Source of the DNA: Vreelandella stevensii S18214
GTDB lineage: Bacteria; Pseudomonadota; Gammaproteobacteria; Pseudomonadales; Halomonadaceae
Assembly: GCF_000275725.1 (NCBI RefSeq)
Contig: NZ_AJTS01000043.1
Span: 1-38,283 of the forward strand
Length of the DNA stretch: 38,283 nucleotides
Reading direction: 5' to 3'
Positions 22,654 to 31,397 of this stretch are shown here, one piece after another. The translations under genes and the position numbers were made by a program. Each line of letters begins with the position of its first letter. Position 1 is the stretch's first letter. The notes beneath the pieces are model-generated. The model made no database searches. It was not told the origin of the DNA and saw only the letters and a list, made by a program, of their open reading frames with translations.

Positions 22654-23871
22654 ATGTGGCTGATAGCTGCCATGTTCGCAGTGACCTATGTGGGAATGGC
22701 CGTGGGCCGGCTACCCGGTTTGCAGGTGGACCGTGCATGGATAGCGCTCTCAGCAGCCTGTGTACTACTGCTGACCGGCACCGTGAGCCTGGCGGACGTT
22801 GGTCAGCATATCGATGTAGGTGCCCTGGTGTTGCTGCTGGCGCTGATGCTGGTATCGGCACAGTTCGGCTTTTCCGGCGTCTACGGGCGTTTGTCTGCGC
22901 TGATCATGCGCCACGCCGAGCGTCCCAGCGTCCTGTTGCTGGGCGTCGTGCTGCTGGGTGGTGTGCTGTCGGCACTGCTGGTCAATGACATCGTGGCCTT
23001 TGCGATGACGCCGCTGCTCTGTCAGGCGCTGTTGGCTCGTGGCCTGGATCCTCGCCCCTATTTATTGGCGCTGGCGCTGTCGTGTAACGCAGGCTCGGCT
23101 GCCAGCCTGATCGGTAATCCGCAGAACATTCTCATTGGGCAGGTCGGCGGGCTCGATTTTTGGGCCTACAGCCTGCAGGCGCTGGTGCCTGCCGTTGCCG
23201 CACTGGGCATCACCTACGCCGTCATCTGGGCCATGTGGCGTCACCGCTGGGTGTTGAACGAGCCAGGGGCGGCACCTATGCCGCTGACCGTGTCCCAGGA
23301 AAGCCTGCGCTATAAGCCGCTGTTGGCAGCCATGGCGCTGCTGGTCCTGTTCTCGACCCCGCTGCCTCGCGAATGGTCGGCGCTCGCGGTAGCGCTGGTA
23401 TTGATGATGTCGCGCCAAGTCGCCAGCCACCGATATGTGCAGGCGGTGGACTGGAACCTGTTGCTGCTGTTCATGGGGCTCTTCATTGTCACCGGCAGTG
23501 TCGCTTCCTTGCCGGAGGCGGGGGTGTTGGTCAACCAGTGGCTGGGGTCGGGAGGTGTGCCGGATGACCCATGGCACATGGCCGGGATATCGCTGGTGGC
23601 CAGCAACGTGATCGGTAACGTACCTTTTGTGATCTTGCTACTGGGGCTGTTCCCGCAACTGCCCGAGGCCACGCTGATCATGCTGGCGGTCATGTCGACG
23701 TTGGCAGGTAATTTGCTGCTGATTGGCAGCGTGGTGAATCTGATCGTGGCAGAGGGGGCCAGACGGCAGGGCGTTCAACTTGGCTTTCTCACCTTTGCCA
23801 AGGCGGGTATTCCGGTGACGCTGCTATCGATGCTGGTGGCGGGTGGGTGGTTTGCACTAGGCGTGCGCTGA
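22654..23871 (+). CDS. Ion-transporter-superfamily permease (ArsB/NhaD/CitT-like)
   Basis: 405 residues, about 11 membrane helices. The pattern VNDIVAFAMTPLL in the first half, then LSCNAGSAASLIGNPQNILIG, matches the ion transporter (IT) superfamily that includes ArsB, NhaD and the SLC13-like anion symporters. A second hairpin, LVASNVIGNVPFVILL, appears in the C-terminal half, with the inverted repeat GNLLLIGSVVNLIV. Substrate could be an anion (citrate, arsenite) or Na+/H+; the annotation cannot go further. GGAG lies about 10 nt upstream of the ATG. Convergent with the TRAP permease, separated by a hairpin. Confidence 0.85.
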   Translation: MWLIAAMFAVTYVGMAVGRLPGLQVDRAWIALSAACVLLLTGTVSLADVGQHIDVGALVLLLALMLVSAQFGFSGVYGRLSALIMRHAERPSVLLLGVVLLGGVLSALLVNDIVAFAMTPLLCQALLARGLDPRPYLLALALSCNAGSAASLIGNPQNILIGQVGGLDFWAYSLQALVPAVAALGITYAVIWAMWRHRWVLNEPGAAPMPLTVSQESLRYKPLLAAMALLVLFSTPLPREWSALAVALVLMMSRQVASHRYVQAVDWNLLLLFMGLFIVTGSVASLPEAGVLVNQWLGSGGVPDDPWHMAGISLVASNVIGNVPFVILLLGLFPQLPEATLIMLAVMSTLAGNLLLIGSVVNLIVAEGARRQGVQLGFLTFAKAGIPVTLLSMLVAGGWFALGVR

Positions 23872-23872
23872 C

Positions 23873-23900
23873 AAAAAGGCCGACTCCTGGGAGTCGGCCT
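23873..23900 (-). terminator. Terminator of the TAXI-TRAP operon
   Basis: A 10-bp perfect stem (AGGCCGACTC and GAGTCGGCCT) with a CTGG loop. On the minus strand it is followed by TTTTT, so it ends the TRAP transcript about 14 nt after its stop. On the plus strand it lies just after the convergent IT permease gene but lacks a T-run there. Confidence 0.9.
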
Positions 23901-23914
23901 GCGTTGATAGCCTG

Positions 23915-26116
23915 TCAGGCTGCGGTGGGGGCCGGTTTCGGCCCGTGCAGCTTGCGCTGCATCAGGAACATGGCGGCGCCGATACCCAGTCCGGCAATGT
24001 CGGTGAAGATACCGCCGTAGATCAGGAACAGCGCGCCGATCATCAGCACCAAACGCTGCCATGCCTGGATCGAGCCAAAGAACCATGCTTGTACCGTGGC
24101 TGACAGCATGAAGATACCGATCGACGCCGTAATGGCGACGCGAACGATCTGCATCGGTGTGCCTTCCATCAGCATGGCTGGGCTATAGAAGAACATGAAC
24201 GGTACGATAAAGGCCGCCAACCCTACCTTGAACGAGGTAATGGAGGTTTGCATGGCGTTATCGCCAGAAATACCGGCAGCGGCATAAGAGGCCAGTGCCA
24301 CGGGCGGGGTGATCGCTGACATGACGGCGAAGTAGAAGACGAAGAAGTGCGCAATCAGCGGCTGAATGCCGATGTTGATCAGGCCAGGCGCCACGACGGA
24401 AGCCGCCACGGCATAGGCCGCCGTGGTGGGCATGCCCATCCCCAGCAGAATCGAGATACACATGGCGAAGAACAGGGCCAACAGTTGGCTCACGCCCGCC
24501 ATGCCCAGCAGCAGCGACGAGAAACGTGCGCCCACGCCGGTCAGGGAAATGACGCCTACGATCAGGCCTGCACAGGCACACACGGCGATGATCTGGATCG
24601 ACATGGTGCCTGCCAGCTGCAGGGCCTTGAGAATTTCACGAATGCCCATCTTGTTGGGTGAAATCCAGCTCACCACGGCAGCCGCAGCCGTGGCCAGGGT
24701 GCCCGCACGGATGACCGAGTACCCCATGAACAGGGCATAGATCAGGATGATGATCGGCGCAAACAGGTACGCGTGACGGGCCAGTTTGCGGAACTGCGGG
24801 ATTTCATCCTTGCGCATACCGCGCATGCCTTTCTTCGCAGCTTCCAGGTCGACCATGAAATAGACCGACAGGAAGTACAGCGCGGCCGGAATCAGCGCGG
24901 CAACGGCAATCTCGCGATAGGGGATGCCGGTGATTTCCGCCATGATGAAGGCACCCGCACCCATGATCGGGGGCATGATCTGGCCGCCGGTGGAAGCAGC
25001 GGCTTCGATCGCCCCTGCGCTACGGCCCGGATAACCTACCTTCTTCATCAGCGGGATGGTCAGAGAGCCGGTGGATACCACGTTGCCTGCGGAGGTGCCG
25101 TTGATCATGCCCATCAGGCCAGAAGCGAAAATCGACACCTTGGCCGGACCACCCCGCGAGCGCCCTGCAGCGGCAAAGGCGAAGTTGACGAAGTAGTCGC
25201 CCACTTTCGAGGCTTGCAGGAACGCTGCAAAAATAATGAACAGAATGATGTAAGTGGAGGAGACCGCCGTCGTTTGCCCGAGCACTCCGATATCGGTGTA
25301 GAGCTGGCTGAAGAAGCGGTTGACCGACAGGCCCGGGTAGCTCAGGAAGCCTGGCAGGTAAGGGCCGCCAAACACATAGGCCAGAAAAATGGCAGAAATG
25401 ACGACCAGCGCGTTACCTGCCACGCGGCGGGTCAGCTCCAGAATCAGCAGCGAACCGGCCATGGCAGCATAGGTAATGCCAACCGGGGCGAAGGAGGTGC
25501 CCGTGGACATACGCAACGGCGTATTATAAATCGTAATCAGATAACCCGCGCTGGCCAGTGCGACGATCATCAGCACCAGGTCAGGCATGGAGAATTTGGA
25601 GCGCTGCTGGCGATAGAACCAGGACAGCAGGATCGCCCCTACGGTGGCGAGCAGCATCGGGTAGCCGAAGTGCCAGGTTTCCACCTGTGGGTCGATACGC
25701 ATGGCGCCCCCGGAAAGGGCTTGCCACATCAGGAAGGCTTGCACCAGTGCGTAGCCTGCGGGCAGTAGCAGCGCGGCTCCCAGCAGTGTCAGCCACTTGG
25801 GCGACTCATCGCTGGCGTCACTGGCAAAGCGCGCACCAGTGAACAGGCCGAAGCCAAGAATCAGGGCGCCTGCCACGTGAATGATCCGGTAGGTCCATGT
25901 TTCCATGGGCAGGACGTTCAGCGTGATCAAGTGAAACAGCGAGTAGGCGATGGCAACGCCGGCGAAAAGCATCCACTGCCAGCCGGTAAACAGACGACGG
26001 TTTGACTCGACGACCTCTTCGTCGACACCTTCGGCGAGTATGGCCTTGGCGTCCTGTTGCTCAATAGGGTCGCTAGCGGGTGCAGCCGGGTTGGGGCTGC
26101 CGGTGTTGTTGCTCAT
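23915..26116 (-). CDS. TRAP transporter fused permease (DctQM fusion, TAXI-associated)
   Basis: 733 residues, with about 15 or more membrane helices. The N-terminal part has a cytoplasmic stretch and a small-subunit (4TM, DctQ-like) region, then the large 12TM (DctM-like) region: ASGLMGMINGTSAGNVVSTG, a segment with GGQIMPPIMGAGAFIMAE, MPTTAAYAVAASVVAPG and an AITPPVALASYAAAGIS segment. Such fused permeases pair with TAXI-type binding proteins. Sodium-driven, ATP-independent uptake of organic acids is the usual role. It lies 125 nt after the TAXI gene, with a strong hairpin between, and ends before a terminator. Substrate unknown. Confidence 0.95.
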   Translation of the reverse strand: MSNNTGSPNPAAPASDPIEQQDAKAILAEGVDEEVVESNRRLFTGWQWMLFAGVAIAYSLFHLITLNVLPMETWTYRIIHVAGALILGFGLFTGARFASDASDESPKWLTLLGAALLLPAGYALVQAFLMWQALSGGAMRIDPQVETWHFGYPMLLATVGAILLSWFYRQQRSKFSMPDLVLMIVALASAGYLITIYNTPLRMSTGTSFAPVGITYAAMAGSLLILELTRRVAGNALVVISAIFLAYVFGGPYLPGFLSYPGLSVNRFFSQLYTDIGVLGQTTAVSSTYIILFIIFAAFLQASKVGDYFVNFAFAAAGRSRGGPAKVSIFASGLMGMINGTSAGNVVSTGSLTIPLMKKVGYPGRSAGAIEAAASTGGQIMPPIMGAGAFIMAEITGIPYREIAVAALIPAALYFLSVYFMVDLEAAKKGMRGMRKDEIPQFRKLARHAYLFAPIIILIYALFMGYSVIRAGTLATAAAAVVSWISPNKMGIREILKALQLAGTMSIQIIAVCACAGLIVGVISLTGVGARFSSLLLGMAGVSQLLALFFAMCISILLGMGMPTTAAYAVAASVVAPGLINIGIQPLIAHFFVFYFAVMSAITPPVALASYAAAGISGDNAMQTSITSFKVGLAAFIVPFMFFYSPAMLMEGTPMQIVRVAITASIGIFMLSATVQAWFFGSIQAWQRLVLMIGALFLIYGGIFTDIAGLGIGAAMFLMQRKLHGPKPAPTAA

Positions 26117-26191
26117 GGAGGTTACCCTTGGGATGGATCGTCAGCGAAGATGCTTGGGTAATTCAGGAACTGCTTATTCATGGCCAGAGCG

Positions 26192-26225
26192 ACAAGAGCC
26201 GACCCTGTAAAGAGTCGGCTCTTGT
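26192..26225 (-). repeat. Perfect 12-bp inverted repeat between TAXI and TRAP permease genes
   Basis: ACAAGAGCCGAC and GTCGGCTCTTGT flank a 10-nt loop, between the binding-protein stop (26242) and the permease start (26116). There is no T-run on the minus strand, so it is more likely an mRNA-stabilising or partial-termination element than a full terminator. Such hairpins often raise binding protein over permease. Inference from position. Confidence 0.75.
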
Positions 26226-26241
26226 GCTGGCATATTCGCGC

Positions 26242-27234
26242 TTATTGGCGAATCATGTCGTCGGCAATCTCATAGCCGTTTTCATTGAACCAGCGGGCAG
26301 CACCGGGGTGGAAAGGCATGACCGTGTTGTACTTGACGTTCTCGGGAATGCTCTCTTCGGCACTGCGGTGGATGGATACCATGCGGTCGTTGTTTTCCAT
26401 GGTGATGCGCGTGACTTCATACACCAGGCTGTCGGGCAGATCACAGCCGGCAATGGCGAAGTTCCACATGGAAACGGCGCGAGCATCTTCTTCCAGCGTT
26501 TCGTAGGTGCTGGCCGGAATCATGAATTCAGAAACCGGGAAGGCGTCGACAATGGTGGCCTGCTCTTCTTCGGTGAACTCGATGATGTTGACGTCAGTTT
26601 GAACTTCCAACTGGCTGACGGCCGGGATCGGTACGCCCGCTGCAAAGGCAACGACGTCCAGCAGTCCATCCTGCAACTGGCCGCCCAGGTCAGACCAGCC
26701 GCCGTTACGGCGCTCGAAATTGACGCCCAGCTCTTCGAGGATGGCGGGGAAGTAAACGTCAGAGGTAGAGCCTGCGGGGCCAAAACCAATGCGCGAGCCG
26801 TCCGGAATCTCGGAAATGGAGGTAATGCCGGTGCTGGCCAGTGCGGTGATGGAGAATGGCGTCTCGTACATTGGGAACAGGGCACAGGCGTTATCCATGA
26901 CGACACCCGGTGCCAGCGGGCTACGACCGTTCATGGCGTCATCTGCAGGGCCCAGTGTGGTCAGGCCGAAGGCCAGCTCACCCGCGTGAACCAGTGCCAG
27001 GTTCTGCGTCGGGCCACCGGTGACTTCACCACCGCCGGTAATGCCGCCCAACTGGTCGGCCAGCAGGTTCGCCCAGCCAGAACCGTAGATGTAGAAGGTG
27101 CCGCCCTGGCTGGCAGTACCTACGGTAAAGCTGGAGGGCCAGCCGTCACGATCAACTTCCGCATGGGCGGTGGTCGCAGCAACCAGCGCGCCGCCAGCCA
27201 GCAGGGCAAGAGACTTGGGCATCATATTACGCAT
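26242..27234 (-). CDS. TAXI-family TRAP transporter substrate-binding protein
   Basis: 330 residues with a signal peptide (MRNMMPKSLALLAGGALV..., cleavage after TAHA). The mature protein shows the TAXI family start: FTVGTASQGGTFYIYGSGWANLL, followed by the ligand-site segments LTTLGPADDAM and GFGPAGSTSDV. It captures the solute in the periplasm for the fused permease. ATG at 27234 is chosen because AGGAA lies 8 nt upstream and the signal peptide then starts correctly; the frame runs open to 27363. The mature chain is acidic, as common in halophiles. First gene of the TAXI-TRAP operon, downstream of a sigma-54 promoter. Confidence 0.95.
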   Translation of the reverse strand: MRNMMPKSLALLAGGALVAATTAHAEVDRDGWPSSFTVGTASQGGTFYIYGSGWANLLADQLGGITGGGEVTGGPTQNLALVHAGELAFGLTTLGPADDAMNGRSPLAPGVVMDNACALFPMYETPFSITALASTGITSISEIPDGSRIGFGPAGSTSDVYFPAILEELGVNFERRNGGWSDLGGQLQDGLLDVVAFAAGVPIPAVSQLEVQTDVNIIEFTEEEQATIVDAFPVSEFMIPASTYETLEEDARAVSMWNFAIAGCDLPDSLVYEVTRITMENNDRMVSIHRSAEESIPENVKYNTVMPFHPGAARWFNENGYEIADDMIRQ

Positions 27235-27321
27235 GGCGAGATTTCCTAAGCTGTTATTGGGATTATCGTCTGGCATATCACTGTGGTGGCCAGTGCTCGT
27301 TCTAATAAGCAGCTTATATAG

Positions 27322-27338
27322 AGCGATTGTCGTGCCAA
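27322..27338 (-). promoter_or_regulatory. Sigma-54 (RpoN) promoter of the TAXI-TRAP operon
   Basis: On the minus strand TTGGCACGACAATCGCT matches the consensus YTGGCACG-N4-TTGCW at all specified positions but one (TCGC for TTGC). The -24 GG and -12 GC are 12 nt apart, as required. Start of transcription should be near 27311, giving a leader of about 77 nt before the TAXI ATG at 27234. An AT-rich stretch lies just upstream at about 27340-27360. Confidence 0.85.
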
Positions 27339-27381
27339 TGGCTTTGTTTTTATTTGAATACAATCGCTTACGGATATCTTA

Positions 27382-27397
27382 TTCAACTTTGGTTGAA
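27382..27397. promoter_or_regulatory. Palindrome TTCAAC-N4-GTTGAA, candidate enhancer site
   Basis: Perfect 6-bp arms around TTTG. The centre is about 79 nt upstream of the start expected from the sigma-54 promoter, a usual place for an enhancer-binding activator. Its recogniser is not known from sequence; DctD, encoded 5 kb away, is the obvious candidate. Confidence 0.55.
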
Positions 27398-27448
27398 AGG
27401 CACTCGACGCTTTATGGATGGCTTTACGCACGAATGCATAGAAATAGC

Positions 27449-27464
27449 GTGCGGTTTTCCGCAC
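27449..27464. promoter_or_regulatory. Palindrome GTGCGG-N4-CCGCAC, candidate enhancer site or weak terminator
   Basis: Perfect 6-bp arms around TTTT, about 145 nt upstream of the expected sigma-54 start and 33 nt after the yheV stop. It could be a second activator site, or a hairpin at the end of the prlC-yheV transcript; on the minus strand the following bases are only moderately T-rich. Confidence 0.5.
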
Positions 27465-27496
27465 ATTTTGGCGAGAAAGATGACTCCTGGGCGTCG

Positions 27497-27745
27497 CTAC
27501 TTCGGTTTGCCGGGATCCAGGATACGCACTGGCTGTACATCCTGTACTTTTTGCTCATCGCGCACCTGGTTGACTCGAGTCACCAGCTCTGGCGATGTGT
27601 CATCCTCGATCGGCAGCTGCTCAAAGAAATCACAGTTGACGCATTCACGGTAGCGAATGCCATGCTGCTCCCAGGCGCGAATACGGTCCATGGCGGCGCA
27701 GCGGGGGCATGTAACCCCGGCAATAAAGCGTTTGATACTCGACAT
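27497..27745 (-). CDS. yheV: YheV-family putative metal-binding protein
   Basis: 82 residues. The N-terminus has a zinc-ribbon-like pair of CxxC motifs (TCPRCAAMD and CVNCDFFE), preceded by KRFIAGV; the C-terminal half is polar. This matches the small YheV family of unknown function, which usually sits next to prlC. AGGAG is 7 nt upstream of the ATG. It follows prlC by 54 nt on the same strand and is likely co-transcribed with it. Confidence 0.93.
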   Translation of the reverse strand: MSSIKRFIAGVTCPRCAAMDRIRAWEQHGIRYRECVNCDFFEQLPIEDDTSPELVTRVNQVRDEQKVQDVQPVRILDPGKPK

Positions 27746-27799
27746 GACAGGACTCCTGAGACGCGGCAGCAGAGCTGCCGCGTAGAGATTAAGAGTGGA

Positions 27800-29848
27800 T
27801 TAGGCAGCGCGGATACCGCTGTGGCGCAGCAGCGGTGCCACACTGGGCTCGCGACCACGAAACGCGACGAACAGCTCGGCAGCATCGCGGGCGCCGCCCT
27901 GTTCAAGGATCTCTTCCTTGAAGCGCTGGCCGGTGGCAGGGTCAAAAATACCCGCTTCTTCGAAGGCGCTCCAGGCGTCGGCGGAGAGCACTTCGGCCCA
28001 CTTGTAGCTGTAATATCCCGCCGCATAGCCCCCTGCAAAGATGTGGCTAAAGCTGTTCTGGAAGCGATTGAAGGGCACCACGGGAACCACTGAGGTGTGG
28101 CGGCGTACGTCGTCCAGCAGGCCTTGTACGTCGTCGGCGCTGGGAGCTTCCAATTCATGGTGCAGGCGCATGTCGAAGAGCGAAAACTCTATCTGGCGCA
28201 ACATGCCCATGGCGGACTGGAAGTTTTTAGCCGCCTGGAGGCGCTCGAACAGTGCATCGGGGAGCGGTTCGCCGGTATCCACGTGTCTGGACAGTAGCGC
28301 TAGCCCCTCTTTTTCCCAGCAGTAGTTCTCCATGAACTGGCTAGGCAGTTCGACCGCGTCCCAGGCCACGCCGTTGATGCCGGAAACATCGGCGATGTCC
28401 TGCTTGGTCAGCATGTGGTGCAAGCCGTGGCCGAACTCGTGGAACAGCGTTGTGACTTCGTCGTGGGTCAGCAAGGCAGGTTTGCCGCCCACCGGGGCGG
28501 TGAAATTACAGGTCAGGAAGGCGACCGGTAGTTGCAGGCCGTGTTCTGTCTGGCGGCGTACTCGGCAGTCCGCCATCCAGGCGCCTCCGCGTTTGCCCTC
28601 CCGGGCGTAAAGGTCGAGGTAGAACCCCGCAATCGGCTTGCCTTGCTCGGTAATTCTGAAAAACCGCACATCGTCATGATAGCTGGCCACGCTGGTATCT
28701 TCCGCTACCTGCACGTTGTAGAGGCGCTCGATGACTTGAAACAACCCGTTGACCACGTGGGGGGCGGGAAAGTAGGGGCGTAGCTGCTCCTGGGAGAGGT
28801 CATGGCGAGCCACGCGCAGCTTTTCACTGGCATAGGCGACATCCCATGGCTGCAGCGTGTCGAGCCCGAGCTCATCACGGGCGTAGGCGCTGAGCTCGGC
28901 AAACTCCTGCTGAGCTTGCGGCTTGGCACGCTGGGCCAGGTCTTCGAGAAAGTCGAGTACCTGGGCGGGGGAGTCGGCCATCTTGGTAACCAGCGAGTAG
29001 TCGGCGTAAGTATCGAAGCCGAGCAGGCGGGCCAGCTCCTGGCGCAGGGCCAGCGTCTCTTCCAGAATGGGGGCGTTATCAAACTGGCCTGCTTTAGGGC
29101 CCTGGTTTGAGGCGCGCGTCACAAAGGCGGTATACACTTCCTCGCGCAGTTCACGGTTGTCGGCATAGCTGACGATCGGAAAGAAGCTGGGGAAGTCGAG
29201 CGTGATGCGGTAACCCTCTGCGCCTTTGGCCTCTGCCAGTGCTTTCAGCGTTTCCAGAGCACTTTCCGGCACGCCTGCCAGCAGCGCAGGGTCAGTGATG
29301 TCCTTGTGCCATGCCTGTGTGGCATCCAGCACATGGTTGGAAAACTGATTGGACAGCGTGGAGAGACGCGCTTGAATGTCGCCGTAACGCGCCTTCTTGT
29401 CGGCTGGAAGGTCCACGCCCGCCAAGCGGAAGTCGCGCAGCGCATTATCAACGGTGCGCCGTTGGGCGGTGCTCAGGTCGTGCCAGGCAGGACCTTCCTT
29501 GAGCGCCTGCCAGCCCTTGAAGAGCCCTTCATGTTGGCCTACCCAAGTGCCAAAGGCCGACAGCTTCTCCAAACAGGCCTGATAGGCGTCACGCAGTTCC
29601 GGGCTGTTCATGGTGCTGTTGAGGTGCAACACCGGCGACCAGGCCTGAGACAGGCGGTCGTTCACGGCTTCCATGGGCGCGGCAAAGTTGTCCCAGGTAG
29701 GCGGTTGATGAGCGGCTTGTTGGGCAAGGCGCTCGATGGCGTCGCGACCCTCATTGAGCAGTTGTTCTACCGCGGGCACCACGTGTTCGGCACGAATGTC
29801 GGCGAAAGGGGGGAGCTCATGGCTCTCTAGCAACGGGTTGCGGGACAT
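27800..29848 (-). CDS. prlC: Oligopeptidase A
   Basis: 682 residues, M3 family zinc metallopeptidase (E. coli PrlC 680). It degrades short peptides, including cleaved signal peptides, in the cytoplasm. The zinc motif LFHEFGHGLHH has H470, E471 and H474, and the third ligand region follows (VELPSQFMENYCWE). The substrate-binding end AGYYSYKWAEVLSADAW is also typical. ATG at 29848 (MSRNPLLES) is chosen with GAGGTG just upstream and matches the family start; the frame is open to 29947 and an ATG at 29878 is possible. Followed by yheV. Confidence 0.96.
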   Translation of the reverse strand: MSRNPLLESHELPPFADIRAEHVVPAVEQLLNEGRDAIERLAQQAAHQPPTWDNFAAPMEAVNDRLSQAWSPVLHLNSTMNSPELRDAYQACLEKLSAFGTWVGQHEGLFKGWQALKEGPAWHDLSTAQRRTVDNALRDFRLAGVDLPADKKARYGDIQARLSTLSNQFSNHVLDATQAWHKDITDPALLAGVPESALETLKALAEAKGAEGYRITLDFPSFFPIVSYADNRELREEVYTAFVTRASNQGPKAGQFDNAPILEETLALRQELARLLGFDTYADYSLVTKMADSPAQVLDFLEDLAQRAKPQAQQEFAELSAYARDELGLDTLQPWDVAYASEKLRVARHDLSQEQLRPYFPAPHVVNGLFQVIERLYNVQVAEDTSVASYHDDVRFFRITEQGKPIAGFYLDLYAREGKRGGAWMADCRVRRQTEHGLQLPVAFLTCNFTAPVGGKPALLTHDEVTTLFHEFGHGLHHMLTKQDIADVSGINGVAWDAVELPSQFMENYCWEKEGLALLSRHVDTGEPLPDALFERLQAAKNFQSAMGMLRQIEFSLFDMRLHHELEAPSADDVQGLLDDVRRHTSVVPVVPFNRFQNSFSHIFAGGYAAGYYSYKWAEVLSADAWSAFEEAGIFDPATGQRFKEEILEQGGARDAAELFVAFRGREPSVAPLLRHSGIRAA

Positions 29849-30025
29849 AGGCACCTCTATGGCGGCAGGTTGGTTCATGCGGGCGCGTAAAGCGTCCGTG
29901 GATAATGACACAGTGCGGGCAGCCGAGGTCAGTTTCAATGGCGGCATTGGCCTGGAGGCATGCGCCTGCTAGTCTTGCCGCCTTTTGATACGTCGAATCG
30001 AGTGCCACCAAGGCAGGAGCAGAAG

Positions 30026-31366
30026 ATGAGTGAAACGCTGGAGCGTTGGGGGTCGAAGCGTGCCTTTATTCTCGCGGTGACCGGTGCCGCGGTAGGGCTT
30101 GGCAATATTTGGCGGTTTCCCTATGTGGCCGGGGAAAACGGCGGGGCGGCCTTCTTGCTGATTTACGTGGCGTTTGTCCTGTTGCTGGGCCTGCCCGTGA
30201 TGATGGCGGAAATACTCATTGGCCGCGCTGGCCGTCGAGGCCCCATGCAGTCACTGAGCGTACTGGCCACACAGGCGGGTGCCTCGCCCCACTGGCGCTG
30301 GCTGGGGCTGTTCGGTGCGCTGACGGTGTTTTGCATTCTGTCGTTTTATTCCGTGGTGTCTGGCTGGTCGATCGAGTTTCTGGTGGCCTCCATCAATGGC
30401 AACTTTGACGGGGCCAGTGCCGCCGAGATTGGCGCTGGCTTTGACGCCTTTCTGGCCAATCCAGGCCTGCTGATTTTCAACCATTCACTGTTCCTGTTCA
30501 TGACCATGACGGTGGTGGCGGCTGGCGTCGCGAAAGGCCTGGAGCGGCTCAATAATCTCTTGATGCCGGTGCTCTATGGCCTGTTGGTGCTATTAGCCCT
30601 CTACGCCATGACCACCAGCGGCTTTGGGGCGGCGCTGCACTGGCTGTTCATGCCGTCTTTCGAAAACGTCACCGCGTCGGTGGTGCTGCATGCCATGGGA
30701 CACGCTTTTTTCACCCTGGCCGTAGGGGCGTGTGCGTTGATGGCCTACGGGGCCTATATGCCGGATGAACAGAGCCTGCCGAAAGCCGCTTGTGCGGTGG
30801 CCGTGCTGGATATCAGCGTGGCGCTGCTGGCGGGTATTGCGATCTTTTCAGTAGTGTTTGCCCAAGGGATGGACCCGGCGGACGGGCCGGGACTGATGTT
30901 CGTGACCCTGCCCATTGCCTTCTCCGAGTTGCCCTGGGGTTCCTTGTGGCTGAGCGTGTTCTTTTTGCTGCTGCTGCTCGCGACGTGGACGTCAGCCATC
31001 AATCTGGCGGAGCCCATGGTGGCCACGCTGCAGGGCCTTGGCTGGCGGCGCAGCGTTTCTACGGCTGTCGTGGCGATCAGTGTCTGGCTGCTGGGGCTGC
31101 TGTCGGCCTTCTCCTTTTCTCACCTGGCGGAGTTTAGACCGCTGTTTGGGCGCAACGTGTTCGAGCTGGTCAGCAGTATCCCCCCGGACATCTTCCTGCC
31201 CATGGGAGGATTGCTGATTGCTATCTTCGCGGCCTGGGTAATGCCACAGCCCTTGGTGATGCGCACCCTGGGCGTGGGTGAGCGAGGCTTCCTGCTTTGG
31301 CAACGTCTGGTCCGTTGGGTCTCCATTCCGCTGACCTTCATCGTCCTGCTGGGTGGATTGCTATAG
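30026..31366 (+). CDS. Neurotransmitter:sodium symporter (NSS) family transporter
   Basis: 446 residues with 11 to 12 membrane helices. The N-terminal unwound-helix signature AVTGAAVGLGNIWRFPYVAGENGGAAFL is the NSS/SLC6 hallmark (Na+ and substrate site), and later segments follow the LeuT/MhsT order. Members import amino acids or related compounds with Na+. The ATG at 30026 has AGGAG 7 nt upstream; the frame stays open from 29960. The substrate is unknown. The yrdA-like gene follows after 31 nt, probably in the same transcript. Confidence 0.95.
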   Translation: MSETLERWGSKRAFILAVTGAAVGLGNIWRFPYVAGENGGAAFLLIYVAFVLLLGLPVMMAEILIGRAGRRGPMQSLSVLATQAGASPHWRWLGLFGALTVFCILSFYSVVSGWSIEFLVASINGNFDGASAAEIGAGFDAFLANPGLLIFNHSLFLFMTMTVVAAGVAKGLERLNNLLMPVLYGLLVLLALYAMTTSGFGAALHWLFMPSFENVTASVVLHAMGHAFFTLAVGACALMAYGAYMPDEQSLPKAACAVAVLDISVALLAGIAIFSVVFAQGMDPADGPGLMFVTLPIAFSELPWGSLWLSVFFLLLLLATWTSAINLAEPMVATLQGLGWRRSVSTAVVAISVWLLGLLSAFSFSHLAEFRPLFGRNVFELVSSIPPDIFLPMGGLLIAIFAAWVMPQPLVMRTLGVGERGFLLWQRLVRWVSIPLTFIVLLGGLL

Positions 31367-31397
31367 TGGTTCTTGTGTCACTAACAGGAGAGTCTTC

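Noticed and set aside
26080-27249. 389-residue plus-strand ORF opposite the TAXI gene
   Set aside because: Antisense shadow of a clear TAXI binding protein with signal peptide and family motifs.
27246-27496. A short coding gene between yheV and the TAXI gene
   Set aside because: The small ORFs here have no ribosome-binding site and cover the sigma-54 promoter and palindromes; the stretch is better explained as regulatory DNA.
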